Positions 7,420 through 18,224 of a stretch of 33,311 nucleotides of DNA are shown here, piece by piece. A program made the translations under genes and the position numbers. Below the pieces are notes generated by a model. It had not been told where the DNA came from, made no database searches, and saw nothing but the letters and a program-made list of their open reading frames with translations. Every line of letters starts with the position of its first letter. Position 1 is the stretch's first letter. The stretch is from NCBI GenBank assembly GCA_919902105.1, contig CAKKQO010000073.1, positions 1 through 33,311 on the forward strand, given 5' to 3'. This DNA is from Omnitrophica bacterium GWA2_41_15 (GTDB lineage: Bacteria > Omnitrophota > Gorgyraeia > Ghiorseimicrobiales > Ghiorseimicrobiaceae).

Positions 7420-8863
7420 CTATATACAGTTTATTTTCTGCTATCAGTTTTAAAAGGGCGCTAACGACGTTTCTATCAAGCTTACCCTTCTCTACCATTA
7501 ACTCGAACTCCTTTTTTGTTTCATCAATACCCAATGCTTTTCTGTATGGACGGTCTGTGGTCATTGCATCAAACATATCGGATACAGTCAGAATTCTCGT
7601 AATCAAAGGGATTTCATCGCCTTTTAGCCCATCGGGATAGCCAGAACCGTCTAAGAGTTCGTGATGATGCCTGATCGGGTTTATGATATGGCGGAAGTTA
7701 CGTAAAGGCCTGACTATCCCATCGCCGATCTGCGGATGCTTATTCATAATCATCCTCTCTTCGTTAGTTAACTTGCCTGCCTTTTGCAGTATTTCATCGG
7801 TAATCCCGATTTTTCCGATATCATGAAGCCGTGCTGCATCTCTGATTGTATCTAAATCTTCCTGCAAGAGGCCTAAACTTTCAGCAATCTTAACTGCGTA
7901 CTTAGCTACTCTGTCCGAATGACCGCGGGAATAATAATCCTTGGCTTCTACAGCTAACGCTAACGCAGAGATAGTCTCAAAATATATTTTCTCAACTTCC
8001 GCATTTAAAGTAAAATTTTCAAAAGAAACCGCTATCTGATAGCCCAAATTCGAAAGAATCTGTAGTTCCTCCTCCGTAAAGCTGCTGCCTGCTTTTTTAC
8101 CGCTTATGCAGATTGCGCCCCAGACTTTATCATGAAGGACTAAAGGCACAGCTGCCAAAGGAGAAGCAAATAAGGCGCTACTTTCTTCTTTATCAATGGC
8201 CGGCACCAGTAAAGGTTTTTTTTCCTTAGCTGCCCAGCCCGCTGCCCCTTCACCCAGATTTAACTTCTCAGGGACAAGTTTTTCATCAATACCTACTATC
8301 GCCTTAGGCTGTAAAAATTTATTTTCTTCATCTAACAAAAAGATCACTCCGCGCTTTGCCCCTAATGCTTCAACGGTTGTCTCTAAGATAAACTTAATGA
8401 GTAAGTTGAAGTTCTCGAGAGAACCGACAGCTTTACCAATATTTGAAAGGACCTGGTAAAGAGTTTTCTTCGTTTCTTTAAGCTCGCAAACGCTTTTCTC
8501 CAGATTGGTAATTATTTCGCTAAATGCCCTGGCTAACTGCGCCACTTCTTCATCGCCTTTAGCTAACTCTAAAATTGTCTCTTTATCGATTTTATCTAAA
8601 TCTAACGCCTGCCTTTTTACTTTATTGCTTAAAGAGACTATCTTAACCAGAAAACTCCGCGTCCCCCAAAAACCCAAAACAGAAAATATTCCGGCTATGG
8701 CTAATAGAATCTTTGGATTAGCATGGGCGATATCTATCCCGCGCCCAACTGTATATTGAAAAATAAGATAAATAAGTACGATAAACGGAATGACTGAGGC
8801 GACTAAAAAATATACGTAAAACTGCTTTAAAATTGATTCTTGTTTTACAGATTTTACTTTCAT
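7412..8863 (-). CDS. Membrane GAF / HD-GYP phosphodiesterase
   Basis: Likely cyclic-di-GMP phosphodiesterase. Two N-terminal membrane helices (about 15-36 and 51-68) enclose only some 15 residues, so there is hardly any periplasmic sensor. A HAMP-like linker (70-122) and a GAF domain (about 140-285) follow. The HD-GYP domain (290-483) has RGHSDRV, LHDIGKIG with H347-D348, the HHH at 399-401, and DGSGYPDGLKG with GYP at 408-410, so the metal-binding and signature residues are present. GAF probably senses a cytoplasmic ligand and gates hydrolysis. It starts 5 bases after ilvB and is followed by a small membrane protein and ilvN, an odd place for a signalling enzyme. The true substrate could also be another cyclic dinucleotide. 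Confidence 0.9.
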   Translation of the reverse strand: MKVKSVKQESILKQFYVYFLVASVIPFIVLIYLIFQYTVGRGIDIAHANPKILLAIAGIFSVLGFWGTRSFLVKIVSLSNKVKRQALDLDKIDKETILELAKGDEEVAQLARAFSEIITNLEKSVCELKETKKTLYQVLSNIGKAVGSLENFNLLIKFILETTVEALGAKRGVIFLLDEENKFLQPKAIVGIDEKLVPEKLNLGEGAAGWAAKEKKPLLVPAIDKEESSALFASPLAAVPLVLHDKVWGAICISGKKAGSSFTEEELQILSNLGYQIAVSFENFTLNAEVEKIYFETISALALAVEAKDYYSRGHSDRVAKYAVKIAESLGLLQEDLDTIRDAARLHDIGKIGITDEILQKAGKLTNEERMIMNKHPQIGDGIVRPLRNFRHIINPIRHHHELLDGSGYPDGLKGDEIPLITRILTVSDMFDAMTTDRPYRKALGIDETKKEFELMVEKGKLDRNVVSALLKLIAENKLYIAG

Positions 8864-8868
8864 AACCC

Positions 8869-10533
8869 CTAAGCCAAGCCGCCGATTATCTTATTAATTG
8901 CTTCTCCTGCCGGCACCATAGGATATACATTCTCTTCCGGCTCAATATGAAAATCAATAAATACCGTATTATCTATTGCTAATGCCTTTTCTACGGCATG
9001 CCGCACATCTTTCTTGTCTGTAACTAGAATCCCCGCTGCGCCGTAACTTTCGGCAAGTTTTACAAAATCCGGGCTGGTTATACATACTTGAGAATAGCGC
9101 CTTTTGTAAAAAAGCTCCTGCCATTGCCGAACCATGCCTAAATATCCGTTATTTAAAATTGCTACCTTAACATTAATTTTATTACAGGTACAAGTGGCTA
9201 ATTCCTGTATATTCATCTGAATAGAGCCGTCACCGGCAATATCGAAAACAATCTTTTCTGGACAGGCGAGTTTAACTCCTATTGCCGCGGGAAAACCAAA
9301 ACCCATAGTCCCGAGCCCCCCTGATGAAATAAAAGTCCGGGGCGAGTGATATTTATACCACTGCGCCGCCCACATCTGGTTTTGTCCGACTTCGGTAGTG
9401 ATTATCGCATCCCCGTGCGTCACTTCGTAAATCTGTTCAACCACATACTGCGGCTTAATTTTTCCGTCATCCTTGTATTTCATGGGATATTTTTTCTTCC
9501 AGTTCTCCACGGTTGTAAGCCATTCTGAGGTATCGGGAAGCTTTTTAATCTGCTCCAATAACTCGCCTAAAATATTTTTCGCATCTCCGACAATCGGCAC
9601 ATCCACTGAAACATTCTTGCTGATTGAAACAGGGTCGATATCAATGTGAATAATTTTAGCATGCGGCGCAAAGGCATCTAACCTTCCGGTCACGCGGTCA
9701 TCAAAACGCGCGCCCACGGCAATAATCAAATCCGATTCCATAATCGCGTGATTAGCATATGCCGTCCCGTGCATCCCGAGCATTCCCAAAGAAAGCTCAT
9801 GCCTGCCGTCAAATCCACCTAGGCCCATCAGCGTCATCGTAACCGGAGCTTTTATTTTTTCTGCTAATTCCCTTAATTCTCGCCAAGCGCCCGAGGTAAT
9901 TATCCCGCCGCCGGCATAAATAATCGGCCTTTTTGCTGTTCCGATAAGCTTTGCCGCTTTCTTAATCTGCCCGGGATGGCCAAAATATGTAGGCTTATAG
10001 CTACGCAAATCCACTGCTTGCGGCCAGATAAATTCTGTCTCCGCCAGTTGCACATCCACCGGGATATCAATTAATACCGGCCCAGGACGTCCGGTCGCGG
10101 CAATATGGAATGCCTCGCGGATAATCTGCGCTAAATCTTTAACATCTTTTACTAAATAGTTATGTTTAGTAATTGGCCGGGTTATGCCGGTAACATCCGC
10201 TTCCTGAAAGGCATCGTTGCCTATCAATGTAGTCTTAACTTGGCCGGTAAAAGCCACTATCGGGATAGAATCCATATAAGCAGTAGCTATGCCGGTAACA
10301 AGGTTGGTGGCGCCCGGGCCGCTTGTAGCAAGGCAAACTCCTGTTTTTCCGGTGGCGCGGGCATAACCATCTGCCGCGTGCGCCGCCGCCTGCTCATGCC
10401 GGGTAAGAATAAACTTTACATCGGCATCGTAGAGGCGGTCAAATATCGGAAGGACCACCCCGCCGGGATAGCCGAACATTACTTCCACGCCTTCGCGTTT
10501 TAAACACTCTATTAAGATTTGTGCGCCAGTCAT
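8869..10533 (-). CDS. ilvB: Acetolactate synthase large (catalytic) subunit
   Basis: Thiamine-diphosphate enzyme making 2-acetolactate or 2-aceto-2-hydroxybutyrate from pyruvate, the entry to valine, leucine and isoleucine. The catalytic Glu that activates ThDP is E47 in [18 protein letters not shown]. The Mg-ThDP motif runs from GDGSIQMN to [15 protein letters not shown]. The FAD/central domain includes RFDDRVTGR. The 554-residue length is normal for anabolic AHAS. Its first codons overlap the ilvD stop by ATGA. The regulatory subunit ilvN lies about 2 kb further down the same run, separated by two unrelated genes. Catabolic AlsS is less likely because IlvN, IlvC and IlvD are all nearby. Confidence 0.96.
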   Translation of the reverse strand: MTGAQILIECLKREGVEVMFGYPGGVVLPIFDRLYDADVKFILTRHEQAAAHAADGYARATGKTGVCLATSGPGATNLVTGIATAYMDSIPIVAFTGQVKTTLIGNDAFQEADVTGITRPITKHNYLVKDVKDLAQIIREAFHIAATGRPGPVLIDIPVDVQLAETEFIWPQAVDLRSYKPTYFGHPGQIKKAAKLIGTAKRPIIYAGGGIITSGAWRELRELAEKIKAPVTMTLMGLGGFDGRHELSLGMLGMHGTAYANHAIMESDLIIAVGARFDDRVTGRLDAFAPHAKIIHIDIDPVSISKNVSVDVPIVGDAKNILGELLEQIKKLPDTSEWLTTVENWKKKYPMKYKDDGKIKPQYVVEQIYEVTHGDAIITTEVGQNQMWAAQWYKYHSPRTFISSGGLGTMGFGFPAAIGVKLACPEKIVFDIAGDGSIQMNIQELATCTCNKINVKVAILNNGYLGMVRQWQELFYKRRYSQVCITSPDFVKLAESYGAAGILVTDKKDVRHAVEKALAIDNTVFIDFHIEPEENVYPMVPAGEAINKIIGGLA

Positions 10534-12182
10534 GCCAAAATTGCCCCCTTATCCGCAGAACTGACTAATTTGGAATATCTTGCCAGATACCCTGTATTAA
10601 TTTTTAGCGGAATGGGTTTCCATTCCTTAAATCTTTTCTCTATCTCAGGCTTACTTAACTTAATTTCTAATTTTCGCCTGGGGATATCTATCTCAATGAT
10701 ATCACCGTCTTCCACAATAGCGATCGGCCCGCCGCTTGCCGCTTCAGGAGAAACGTGGCCGATACAAGGCCCTTTAGTGCCGCCGGAGAATCTCCCGTCG
10801 GTAATTAAAGCAACGTCCTCGGATAGGCCCAAGCCGACAATTGCCGAGGTAGGCGCTAACATCTCGCGCATACCGGGGCCGCCTTTCGGCCCTTCATAGC
10901 GGATTACCAACACCTCGCCTTTATTGATTTTTCCGCCTAAAATATCGCGCATCGCTTCCTCTTCGCAGTTATAAGTGTGCGCGCGGCCGGAAAATTTCAT
11001 CATCTTATCGGATACTGCAGACTGCTTTACGACTGCACCGTCGGGGGCTAAATTCCCGAATAAGACAGCAATGCCGCCTTCTTTATGATAAGCGTTCTTT
11101 TCTGTGCGGATTACCAACTCATCAACAATCTCTGCCTCATCGGCAATTTCATAGGTAGTCTTTCCGCTTAAAGTATCAATATTATAAATTTTATCTTTGA
11201 GACGTTTTAAAACCGCAGGTATTCCTCCGGCATACTCTAAATCTTCCATCATATGCTCGCCTGCCGGCTCAATGCAAGTTATATGCGGCACTTTTTTGCT
11301 TAATTCATCAAATAACTCTAAAGGTAAATCAATGCCTGCCTCATGGGCAACGGCCTTGATATGCAGCACCGTATTGGTTGAACCGCCCAAAGCCATATCT
11401 ACCATTATCGCATTCTCAAACGCCTGGCGAGTCATAATATCGCGCGGCAAAATATTCTTCTTAACTAATTCTACGATTTTTTCACCCGAATCTTCGGCAA
11501 TTCTTCTTTTCTTGGCTAAAACTGCGAGCGCTGTCGCGCATCCCGCAAGTGTCATACCTAACGCTTCGCTAACGCAGGCCATAGTATTGGCTGTGTATAA
11601 GCCTTGGCAAGAGCCGGCGCCCGGACAAGCTGCTTCTTCTAAACAATTCAATTCTTTCTGCGAAATCTCACCCTTCTTTGCCCGCGCCAATGCCTCAAAG
11701 GTATCATGCACAAAGGCAAGGCGGCGCGCGCCCAGCCTTCCAGAAAGCATCGGCCCGGCAGTTACAATTATTGCCGGAATATTCAGGCGGGCCGCAGCCA
11801 TCAGCATCCCGGGAGTAATTTTATCGCAGTTAGTCAGACAGACTATCCCGTCAAAGGCATGCGCCTGGGCTACTGACTCAAGCGCATCGGCAATAATCTC
11901 GCGCGAAGGAAGCGAATAATGCATGCCCAAGTGGCCCATGGCAATCCCGTCGCAGATACCGGGGATACCTGAGAAAAACGGCACCCCTCCGGCGCTGCAT
12001 ACCCCCCGCTCAATAAACCTCTCTAAGTCGCGCATGCCGATATGGCCGGGAATAATGTCGCTAAAAGAAGTAGCCACTAAAATAAACGGCTTGTCTAACT
12101 CTTTTTTGCCTATCCCTGTTGCATACAAAAGTGCGCGATGCGGCATCCTTTCAATTCCTTTTTTAATTCTATCCGAACGCAT
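10530..12182 (-). CDS. ilvD: Dihydroxy-acid dehydratase
   Basis: Iron-sulfur dehydratase forming 2-oxoisovalerate and 2-oxo-3-methylvalerate, the third common step of valine and isoleucine synthesis. Family motifs: [18 protein letters not shown] at the N-terminus, [23 protein letters not shown] with a cluster Cys (C119), [16 protein letters not shown], and [11 protein letters not shown] near the C-terminus with the catalytic Ser. The early segment reads IPGHIGM, like the E. coli PGH type rather than the PCN type of [2Fe-2S] plant-like enzymes, so an oxygen-sensitive [4Fe-4S] cluster is the better guess. GGAAGG eight bases before the ATG, inside the end of the HEPN gene, supports this start. 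It overlaps ilvB by 4 bases. Confidence 0.96.
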   Translation of the reverse strand: MRSDRIKKGIERMPHRALLYATGIGKKELDKPFILVATSFSDIIPGHIGMRDLERFIERGVCSAGGVPFFSGIPGICDGIAMGHLGMHYSLPSREIIADALESVAQAHAFDGIVCLTNCDKITPGMLMAAARLNIPAIIVTAGPMLSGRLGARRLAFVHDTFEALARAKKGEISQKELNCLEEAACPGAGSCQGLYTANTMACVSEALGMTLAGCATALAVLAKKRRIAEDSGEKIVELVKKNILPRDIMTRQAFENAIMVDMALGGSTNTVLHIKAVAHEAGIDLPLELFDELSKKVPHITCIEPAGEHMMEDLEYAGGIPAVLKRLKDKIYNIDTLSGKTTYEIADEAEIVDELVIRTEKNAYHKEGGIAVLFGNLAPDGAVVKQSAVSDKMMKFSGRAHTYNCEEEAMRDILGGKINKGEVLVIRYEGPKGGPGMREMLAPTSAIVGLGLSEDVALITDGRFSGGTKGPCIGHVSPEAASGGPIAIVEDGDIIEIDIPRRKLEIKLSKPEIEKRFKEWKPIPLKINTGYLARYSKLVSSADKGAILA

Positions 12183-12186
12183 AATT

Positions 12187-12582
12187 TTACCCTTCCGTTA
12201 TTTGTATGATAAAATCTATTATTTCTTCTGCGGCAGCTATCGCCTTTTGCGCTTCTTCTTTTAAATAAGTTATGGGTATTACCGGATAACGCGGAGAAAT
12301 GTAATAAGTGTCTAGGAGATTACAAGATGTTTTAAACTTTTCTAATTCTTTGTTTAACTTAATACACTGAGAAATTAGAATACGCAAAAGATGAATTTTA
12401 CGCACCGGCCTGCCGCTAAAAGAAAGGTAGCCTTTTAGATATTTTTCTACTGCCTGCTGACAATGGAAACAGGCTAATCCATAATACGTTGTTTCTTTAA
12501 ATCCGACTTTGGAATATGCCAAATCTTCTTCGGCCTTTTTGAACCATTCTTGGGCTAATATTTTGTTATTTTCTTTTTTCAT
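12187..12582 (-). CDS. HEPN-domain protein (partner of MNT nucleotidyltransferase)
   Basis: A small four-helix HEPN protein of 131 residues from the ATG at 12582; an in-frame TTG at 12606 would add 8 residues. Recognisable signatures are [16 protein letters not shown] at the start, [21 protein letters not shown] in the central helices, and [12 protein letters not shown], where HEPN nucleases place the R-x(4-6)-H catalytic motif. The Tyr two residues after the His, which is the modification site in HepT-MntA systems, is not present (HLL). The reading frame overlaps the end of the MNT gene by 17 bases, the normal arrangement for this two-gene module. It could be a toxin ribonuclease or a non-toxic partner of the nucleotidyltransferase; the sequence cannot decide. 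Confidence 0.8.
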   Translation of the reverse strand: MKKENNKILAQEWFKKAEEDLAYSKVGFKETTYYGLACFHCQQAVEKYLKGYLSFSGRPVRKIHLLRILISQCIKLNKELEKFKTSCNLLDTYYISPRYPVIPITYLKEEAQKAIAAAEEIIDFIIQITEG

Positions 12583-12898
12583 ACAATACAATGCCTTCGT
12601 TAACAATATCCGTTATAAACGGATCCCCTAACTTAAGGCGCGCTTTTACTTCGATAGGCGTATAAACAATCGGCTCAATAGGGATATTCGAATCTACCAA
12701 ATTTAATACATCATTTATCCTATTTATTAACCGCTTGTGTGTATTTTTAATTATAAAAATATCTATATCCGAATCTCTCGTCGCCTTATTTTTTGCCGCC
12801 GATCCGTAAAGGATTATCTTCTGTGGTCTGTATTCCTCTTTTATTTGTTGAGTTAAAAACCATATTTGCTTTTTAAATTTTAAAGATATATTTTTCAT
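12566..12898 (-). CDS. MNT-type minimal nucleotidyltransferase
   Basis: A 110-residue nucleotidyltransferase of the minimal (MNT) kind. Its core is ILYGSAAKNKATRDSDIDIFII, with the GSxA helix cap and the two catalytic acids of DxD, followed by a strand containing IEPIVYTP where the third acidic residue would sit. The C-terminal [18 protein letters not shown] is common in MNT proteins paired with HEPN. In known systems the MNT member acts as antitoxin by transferring AMP to the HEPN toxin; this is family knowledge and not shown here. The ATG at 12898 has no strong Shine-Dalgarno sequence. It lies between a possible tiny reading frame and the HEPN gene, inside a run of metabolic genes. Confidence 0.85.
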   Translation of the reverse strand: MKNISLKFKKQIWFLTQQIKEEYRPQKIILYGSAAKNKATRDSDIDIFIIKNTHKRLINRINDVLNLVDSNIPIEPIVYTPIEVKARLKLGDPFITDIVNEGIVLYEKRK

Positions 12899-12917
12899 TT
12901 TGTTGGGTTTTGATTAA

Positions 12918-13028
12918 TTAGAGAATTTTTCCCGTCGAACCTTCAATAACGCCAAATAAATACGAAATTCTTGCTTTTCCTCTTACTTCTATATCTTGAC
13001 AGTCAATTAGAAGCATGGAAACCTTCAT
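12918..13028 (-). CDS. Possible 36-residue peptide between aldolase and MNT genes
   Basis: A short frame (MKVSMLLIDCQDIEVRGK and onwards, ending in TGKIL) fills most of the 154-base gap. The first ATG has GAGG almost touching it; the second ATG, four codons later, has AAGG at five bases. The mix of residues looks protein-like, not random, so it may be a small gene or the remnant of a longer one. No family is recognised. It ends 19 bases before the MNT start and could be a leader peptide for that pair. Confidence 0.25.
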   Translation of the reverse strand: MKVSMLLIDCQDIEVRGKARISYLFGVIEGSTGKIL

Positions 13029-13052
13029 CCTCAGCTCTAATTCAGAAGCGCA

Positions 13053-14378
13053 CTAATCCGCTCCTTCTCCGTCGTGCACAACCGCTTCCTTCTCATGATG
13101 CTTGCGGCTGATGACGCGCTTTAATATGATGTGCTTATTCACTAAATCTTTATTATTAACGGAATTTAACTGCTTAAAGAGAAATTCAAACTTCTGCTCA
13201 ATCTCTCCGGCAATAGCATCGCGGGCGTCTTGCGATAGGCCCATAATTTCTCCTTTAAACGGGCCGAGCGCTTTCTTACGCGTCTTATAGAAAAACTGCT
13301 CTTCGCTCTCGCCTTCTTTTTTTTCGCCTGCGGCATTAACTTTCAGCCAGTCGTAAATCTTTGCCTTTAATTCTTTCGGGAAATATTTGCTCTCATAAAT
13401 CATATTCTGAAACTCTGTTGCCAGATGCACCTCGGCAGTATCAATTTCGGCAAATTTATGAAAGGCCTCGGCCGGTAAAGTAGATGCCCCGTGCTGCACT
13501 GCCCCGGCAAGGCCGTATTCACTACGGGCAATCTCCGAAAGCGTCTTTAAGGTATCAAAGTCTAATTTTACCTGCGCGACTGTTCCGTCAGGCAGAACCA
13601 CGCCGCCGTGGGAAGTGCCGGTCTGCACAGAAATCTTGCTTATGCCAATAAGACCCTTGCGCAGCCTTTTTGCATACCCCTGCATAAACGCCCTCAGATC
13701 CTCAGGAGTTGAATTCTTATGCCCTACCTCGCCTATCTCTCCTCCCACCGATACGGTGATACCGCGCGGCTGTATCTTTCGGATAAATTGCGTAAGCTTT
13801 GCACACACTTCGTAATTCCAATACTGCTGTTTATCTATCGTTGCTTTGGATAAATCTACCAGAGTTGATGAATCAATATCGATATTATAAAAACCTGCGC
13901 CTACGGCCTCTTCGATTAAAACCCTTAAATCCTCTAATTCCTTATCCGGACTTTCGCCAAACTTTTTGGCATTCACCTGGAAATGGTCCCCTTGGATAAA
14001 AACCGGGCCCGAGTAACCCTCTTTTACTGCCGCCGCTATTACTACTGCCGCATATTCTACCGGCGGCTGGTTGGTATAACCCATCTCAGACTTAGCGAGC
14101 TCAAAGATAAACGCTCCGGCGTTATTCCTTTGCGCCACCCTGAATATTGCCCGGGACAAATCAAGCGTCATACTGCGCAAATTTATTGCCGGGACAGTAA
14201 ATCCGCCAAATTCAAGCTTCCCGCGCGCGATGTAAAACTGATGAATGCTTGAAAGATAAATCCCTTTTTTATAAGCAATATTAAATATTTTTTGAGCCAG
14301 TTTTTTCTTATTGACCGTATCATCGCTTAAGATTAAATCCAATGCTATTTTTTCGATATCTAAGGGCCTTCTTCCCAT
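13053..14378 (-). CDS. Class II fructose-bisphosphate aldolase-like protein
   Basis: Zn-dependent ketose-bisphosphate aldolase fold, probably splitting or forming fructose 1,6-bisphosphate. Visible features in barrel order: GGFTVPAINLRSM, PVFIQGDHFQVN with the Asp-His pair (D131, H132), a GGEIGEVG segment, VQTGTSHGG with a further His, and VQHGASTLP with the last His ligand. At 441 residues it is much longer than usual class II enzymes (about 300-360), with an N-terminal extension of about 55 residues and a charged C-terminal extension of about 90. It starts at TAATG, sharing one base with the receiver-protein stop, downstream of pfkA, which supports a glycolytic role. Tagatose-bisphosphate or another sugar-phosphate substrate remains possible. 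Confidence 0.8.
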   Translation of the reverse strand: MGRRPLDIEKIALDLILSDDTVNKKKLAQKIFNIAYKKGIYLSSIHQFYIARGKLEFGGFTVPAINLRSMTLDLSRAIFRVAQRNNAGAFIFELAKSEMGYTNQPPVEYAAVVIAAAVKEGYSGPVFIQGDHFQVNAKKFGESPDKELEDLRVLIEEAVGAGFYNIDIDSSTLVDLSKATIDKQQYWNYEVCAKLTQFIRKIQPRGITVSVGGEIGEVGHKNSTPEDLRAFMQGYAKRLRKGLIGISKISVQTGTSHGGVVLPDGTVAQVKLDFDTLKTLSEIARSEYGLAGAVQHGASTLPAEAFHKFAEIDTAEVHLATEFQNMIYESKYFPKELKAKIYDWLKVNAAGEKKEGESEEQFFYKTRKKALGPFKGEIMGLSQDARDAIAGEIEQKFEFLFKQLNSVNNKDLVNKHIILKRVISRKHHEKEAVVHDGEGAD

Positions 14379-14821
14379 TATAACTTTCCTTCCTTCTCTT
14401 CCTCGGCTTTTCTTAACTCCTCCAAATAAGCCTTAGTTCTTTCCAACTCATCAACAATTTTCGCCACCTTTAATACGCATTTTATGCGCATAGATAGTTT
14501 AATAGGATCTATTGGCTTATCTAAGAAATCATCTGCTCCTGCCTGAACGGCAATCTCTTTTTCTTCCGGAAAACCGGTAATCATAATTATCGGTATGGTT
14601 TTTGTCTTATCATTACTGCGTATCCTGCGGCAGACCTCAATCCCGTCTAAACCGGGCATTTTAAAATCCAAAAGTATCGCATCAGGCCTGGCTTGATTAA
14701 TTAAAATTAAGGCCTCTTCGCCAGATGACGCTAACTTTACTGTATAGCCCTCCTTAATCAATAACCGATTAAGGCCCAGACGAGCCTCTTCTTCATCATC
14801 GACAATCATTATAACCGCCAT
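14378..14821 (-). CDS. Stand-alone response regulator receiver protein
   Basis: A single CheY-like REC domain of 147 residues. The acid pocket is VDDEEEAR (D8, D9), the phospho-acceptor is D52 in ILLDFKMPGLDG, the conserved Thr region reads IIMITGFPEEKE, and the Lys lies in DDFLDKPID. After residue about 120 there is no DNA-binding or enzymatic output domain, only a charged helix (IVDELERTKAYLEELRKAEEE) likely to form a coiled coil. It may act through protein contact. AGAGGTGGG before the ATG is a strong ribosome-binding site. It sits between pfkA (11 bases away) and the aldolase gene, which it overlaps by one base, so it is made together with two glycolytic enzymes; its kinase is not adjacent. 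Confidence 0.92.
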   Translation of the reverse strand: MAVIMIVDDEEEARLGLNRLLIKEGYTVKLASSGEEALILINQARPDAILLDFKMPGLDGIEVCRRIRSNDKTKTIPIIMITGFPEEKEIAVQAGADDFLDKPIDPIKLSMRIKCVLKVAKIVDELERTKAYLEELRKAEEEKEGKL

Positions 14822-14832
14822 AGACCCACCTC

Positions 14833-15798
14833 TTATGTTAATATCTTAATCAGCCGGTAGAAACTATCTATATCTAATTTTTTCTTCTGGGATGCTAATT
14901 CTAAATCTACGGTAACGATATTGCCGCAGTTTAAAGCTACAGCCTTATCAGCCTCTCCGTTTAAAAGAGAGTCCACTGCTGCCTGTCCTAAACTGAGGGC
15001 TAATCTCCGGCTGGCGGCTGTGGGACGGCCCCCTCTTTGCACATGGCCTAAGACTACTGGGCGCGTCTCAAGGCTGGTCATCTCATTTATTTTTTTAGCG
15101 ATATCCTCTGCACTAGCAGCGCCTTCTGCGGCAATTATAATCCAGCTTATTTTTCCTCTTAAATTTCCATTGACAATATCGTGGCAAATATCTCCTAAGT
15201 CAAATTTTCTTTCCGGAATAAGCACTTCTTCGCAGCCGCCAGCTAAAGCCACCTGTAGAGCAAGATAACCTGAACTCCTCCCCATCACCTCAACTACAAA
15301 AATCCGTTCCATCGAAGTCGCGGTGTCGCGAATATTATCAATCGCGGAAAGGGCGGTATTTATGGCTGTATCGCAGCCAATAGTAGTATCAATACCATTA
15401 ATATCGTTATCAATGGAAGCGGGTATGCCGATACAGGGAATTTTATATTGGACGCCGAATTCATGCGCCGCCCGGAAACTGCCATCGCCGCCGATAACTA
15501 TTAACGCGTCAATGGCGTGCTTTTTTATAGTATCGAAAGCGCGCTTTTGGCCAACTTCTGTTTTAAATTCCGCACAGCGCGCAGTCTTGAGAATTGTGCC
15601 GCCTAAATTAATAATCCCGGAAACTGAACGGTGGTCTAAAGGCTTTAACTCTTCATTAATCAAACCCCACCAGCCGCGAAAAACTCCGGTAACTTCTATC
15701 TTTTTATAGGAGGCATAACGCACCACAGCGCGGATTGCCGCATTCATCCCTGGCGCATCGCCGCCTGAAGTTAACAATCCTATTCGTTTTATCACCAT
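14833..15798 (-). CDS. pfkA: 6-phosphofructokinase (probably ATP-dependent)
   Basis: Phosphorylates fructose 6-phosphate to the 1,6-bisphosphate. The 321-residue protein begins with GLLTSGGDAPGMNAAIRA; TILKTARCAEF holds the phosphate-contacting Arg; IGGDGSFRAA (103-107 for GGDGS) follows; the catalytic Asp is in PASIDNDINGID. Gly at the second-last position of GGDGS, in place of Asp, is the feature associated with ATP use in group A enzymes; PPi-dependent forms usually read GGDDS/T. VEVMGRSSGYLAL and VLGHVQRGG are also as expected. It lies 13 bases after ahcY and is followed by a receiver protein and an aldolase, giving a compact glycolysis-plus-regulator group. Confidence 0.94.
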   Translation of the reverse strand: MVIKRIGLLTSGGDAPGMNAAIRAVVRYASYKKIEVTGVFRGWWGLINEELKPLDHRSVSGIINLGGTILKTARCAEFKTEVGQKRAFDTIKKHAIDALIVIGGDGSFRAAHEFGVQYKIPCIGIPASIDNDINGIDTTIGCDTAINTALSAIDNIRDTATSMERIFVVEVMGRSSGYLALQVALAGGCEEVLIPERKFDLGDICHDIVNGNLRGKISWIIIAAEGAASAEDIAKKINEMTSLETRPVVLGHVQRGGRPTAASRRLALSLGQAAVDSLLNGEADKAVALNCGNIVTVDLELASQKKKLDIDSFYRLIKILT

Positions 15799-15811
15799 TA
15801 TCTTTTTCTTT

Positions 15812-18220
<2,409 letters not shown>

Positions 18221-18224
<4 letters not shown>

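Noticed and set aside
6216-7420. Integron attC sites flanking small gene cassettes
   Set aside because: The bulged hairpins recall attC, but no RYYYAAC/GTTRRRY core sites are present, and the elements sit before ordinary ilv genes with no integrase seen.
7276-7464. Plus-strand frame of 62 codons across the third hairpin element
   Set aside because: It is made of the inverted-repeat arms and the HD-GYP end; no ribosome-binding site and no family.
11197-11919. Long plus-strand open frame opposite ilvD (240 codons)
   Set aside because: It is a shadow of ilvD: the minus frame has full family motifs, while the plus product has no domain and a composition typical of a reversed coding strand.
12990-13015. 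TTGACA-like box on the plus strand in the aldolase-MNT gap
   Set aside because: No -10 sequence at suitable distance and no plus-strand gene downstream.
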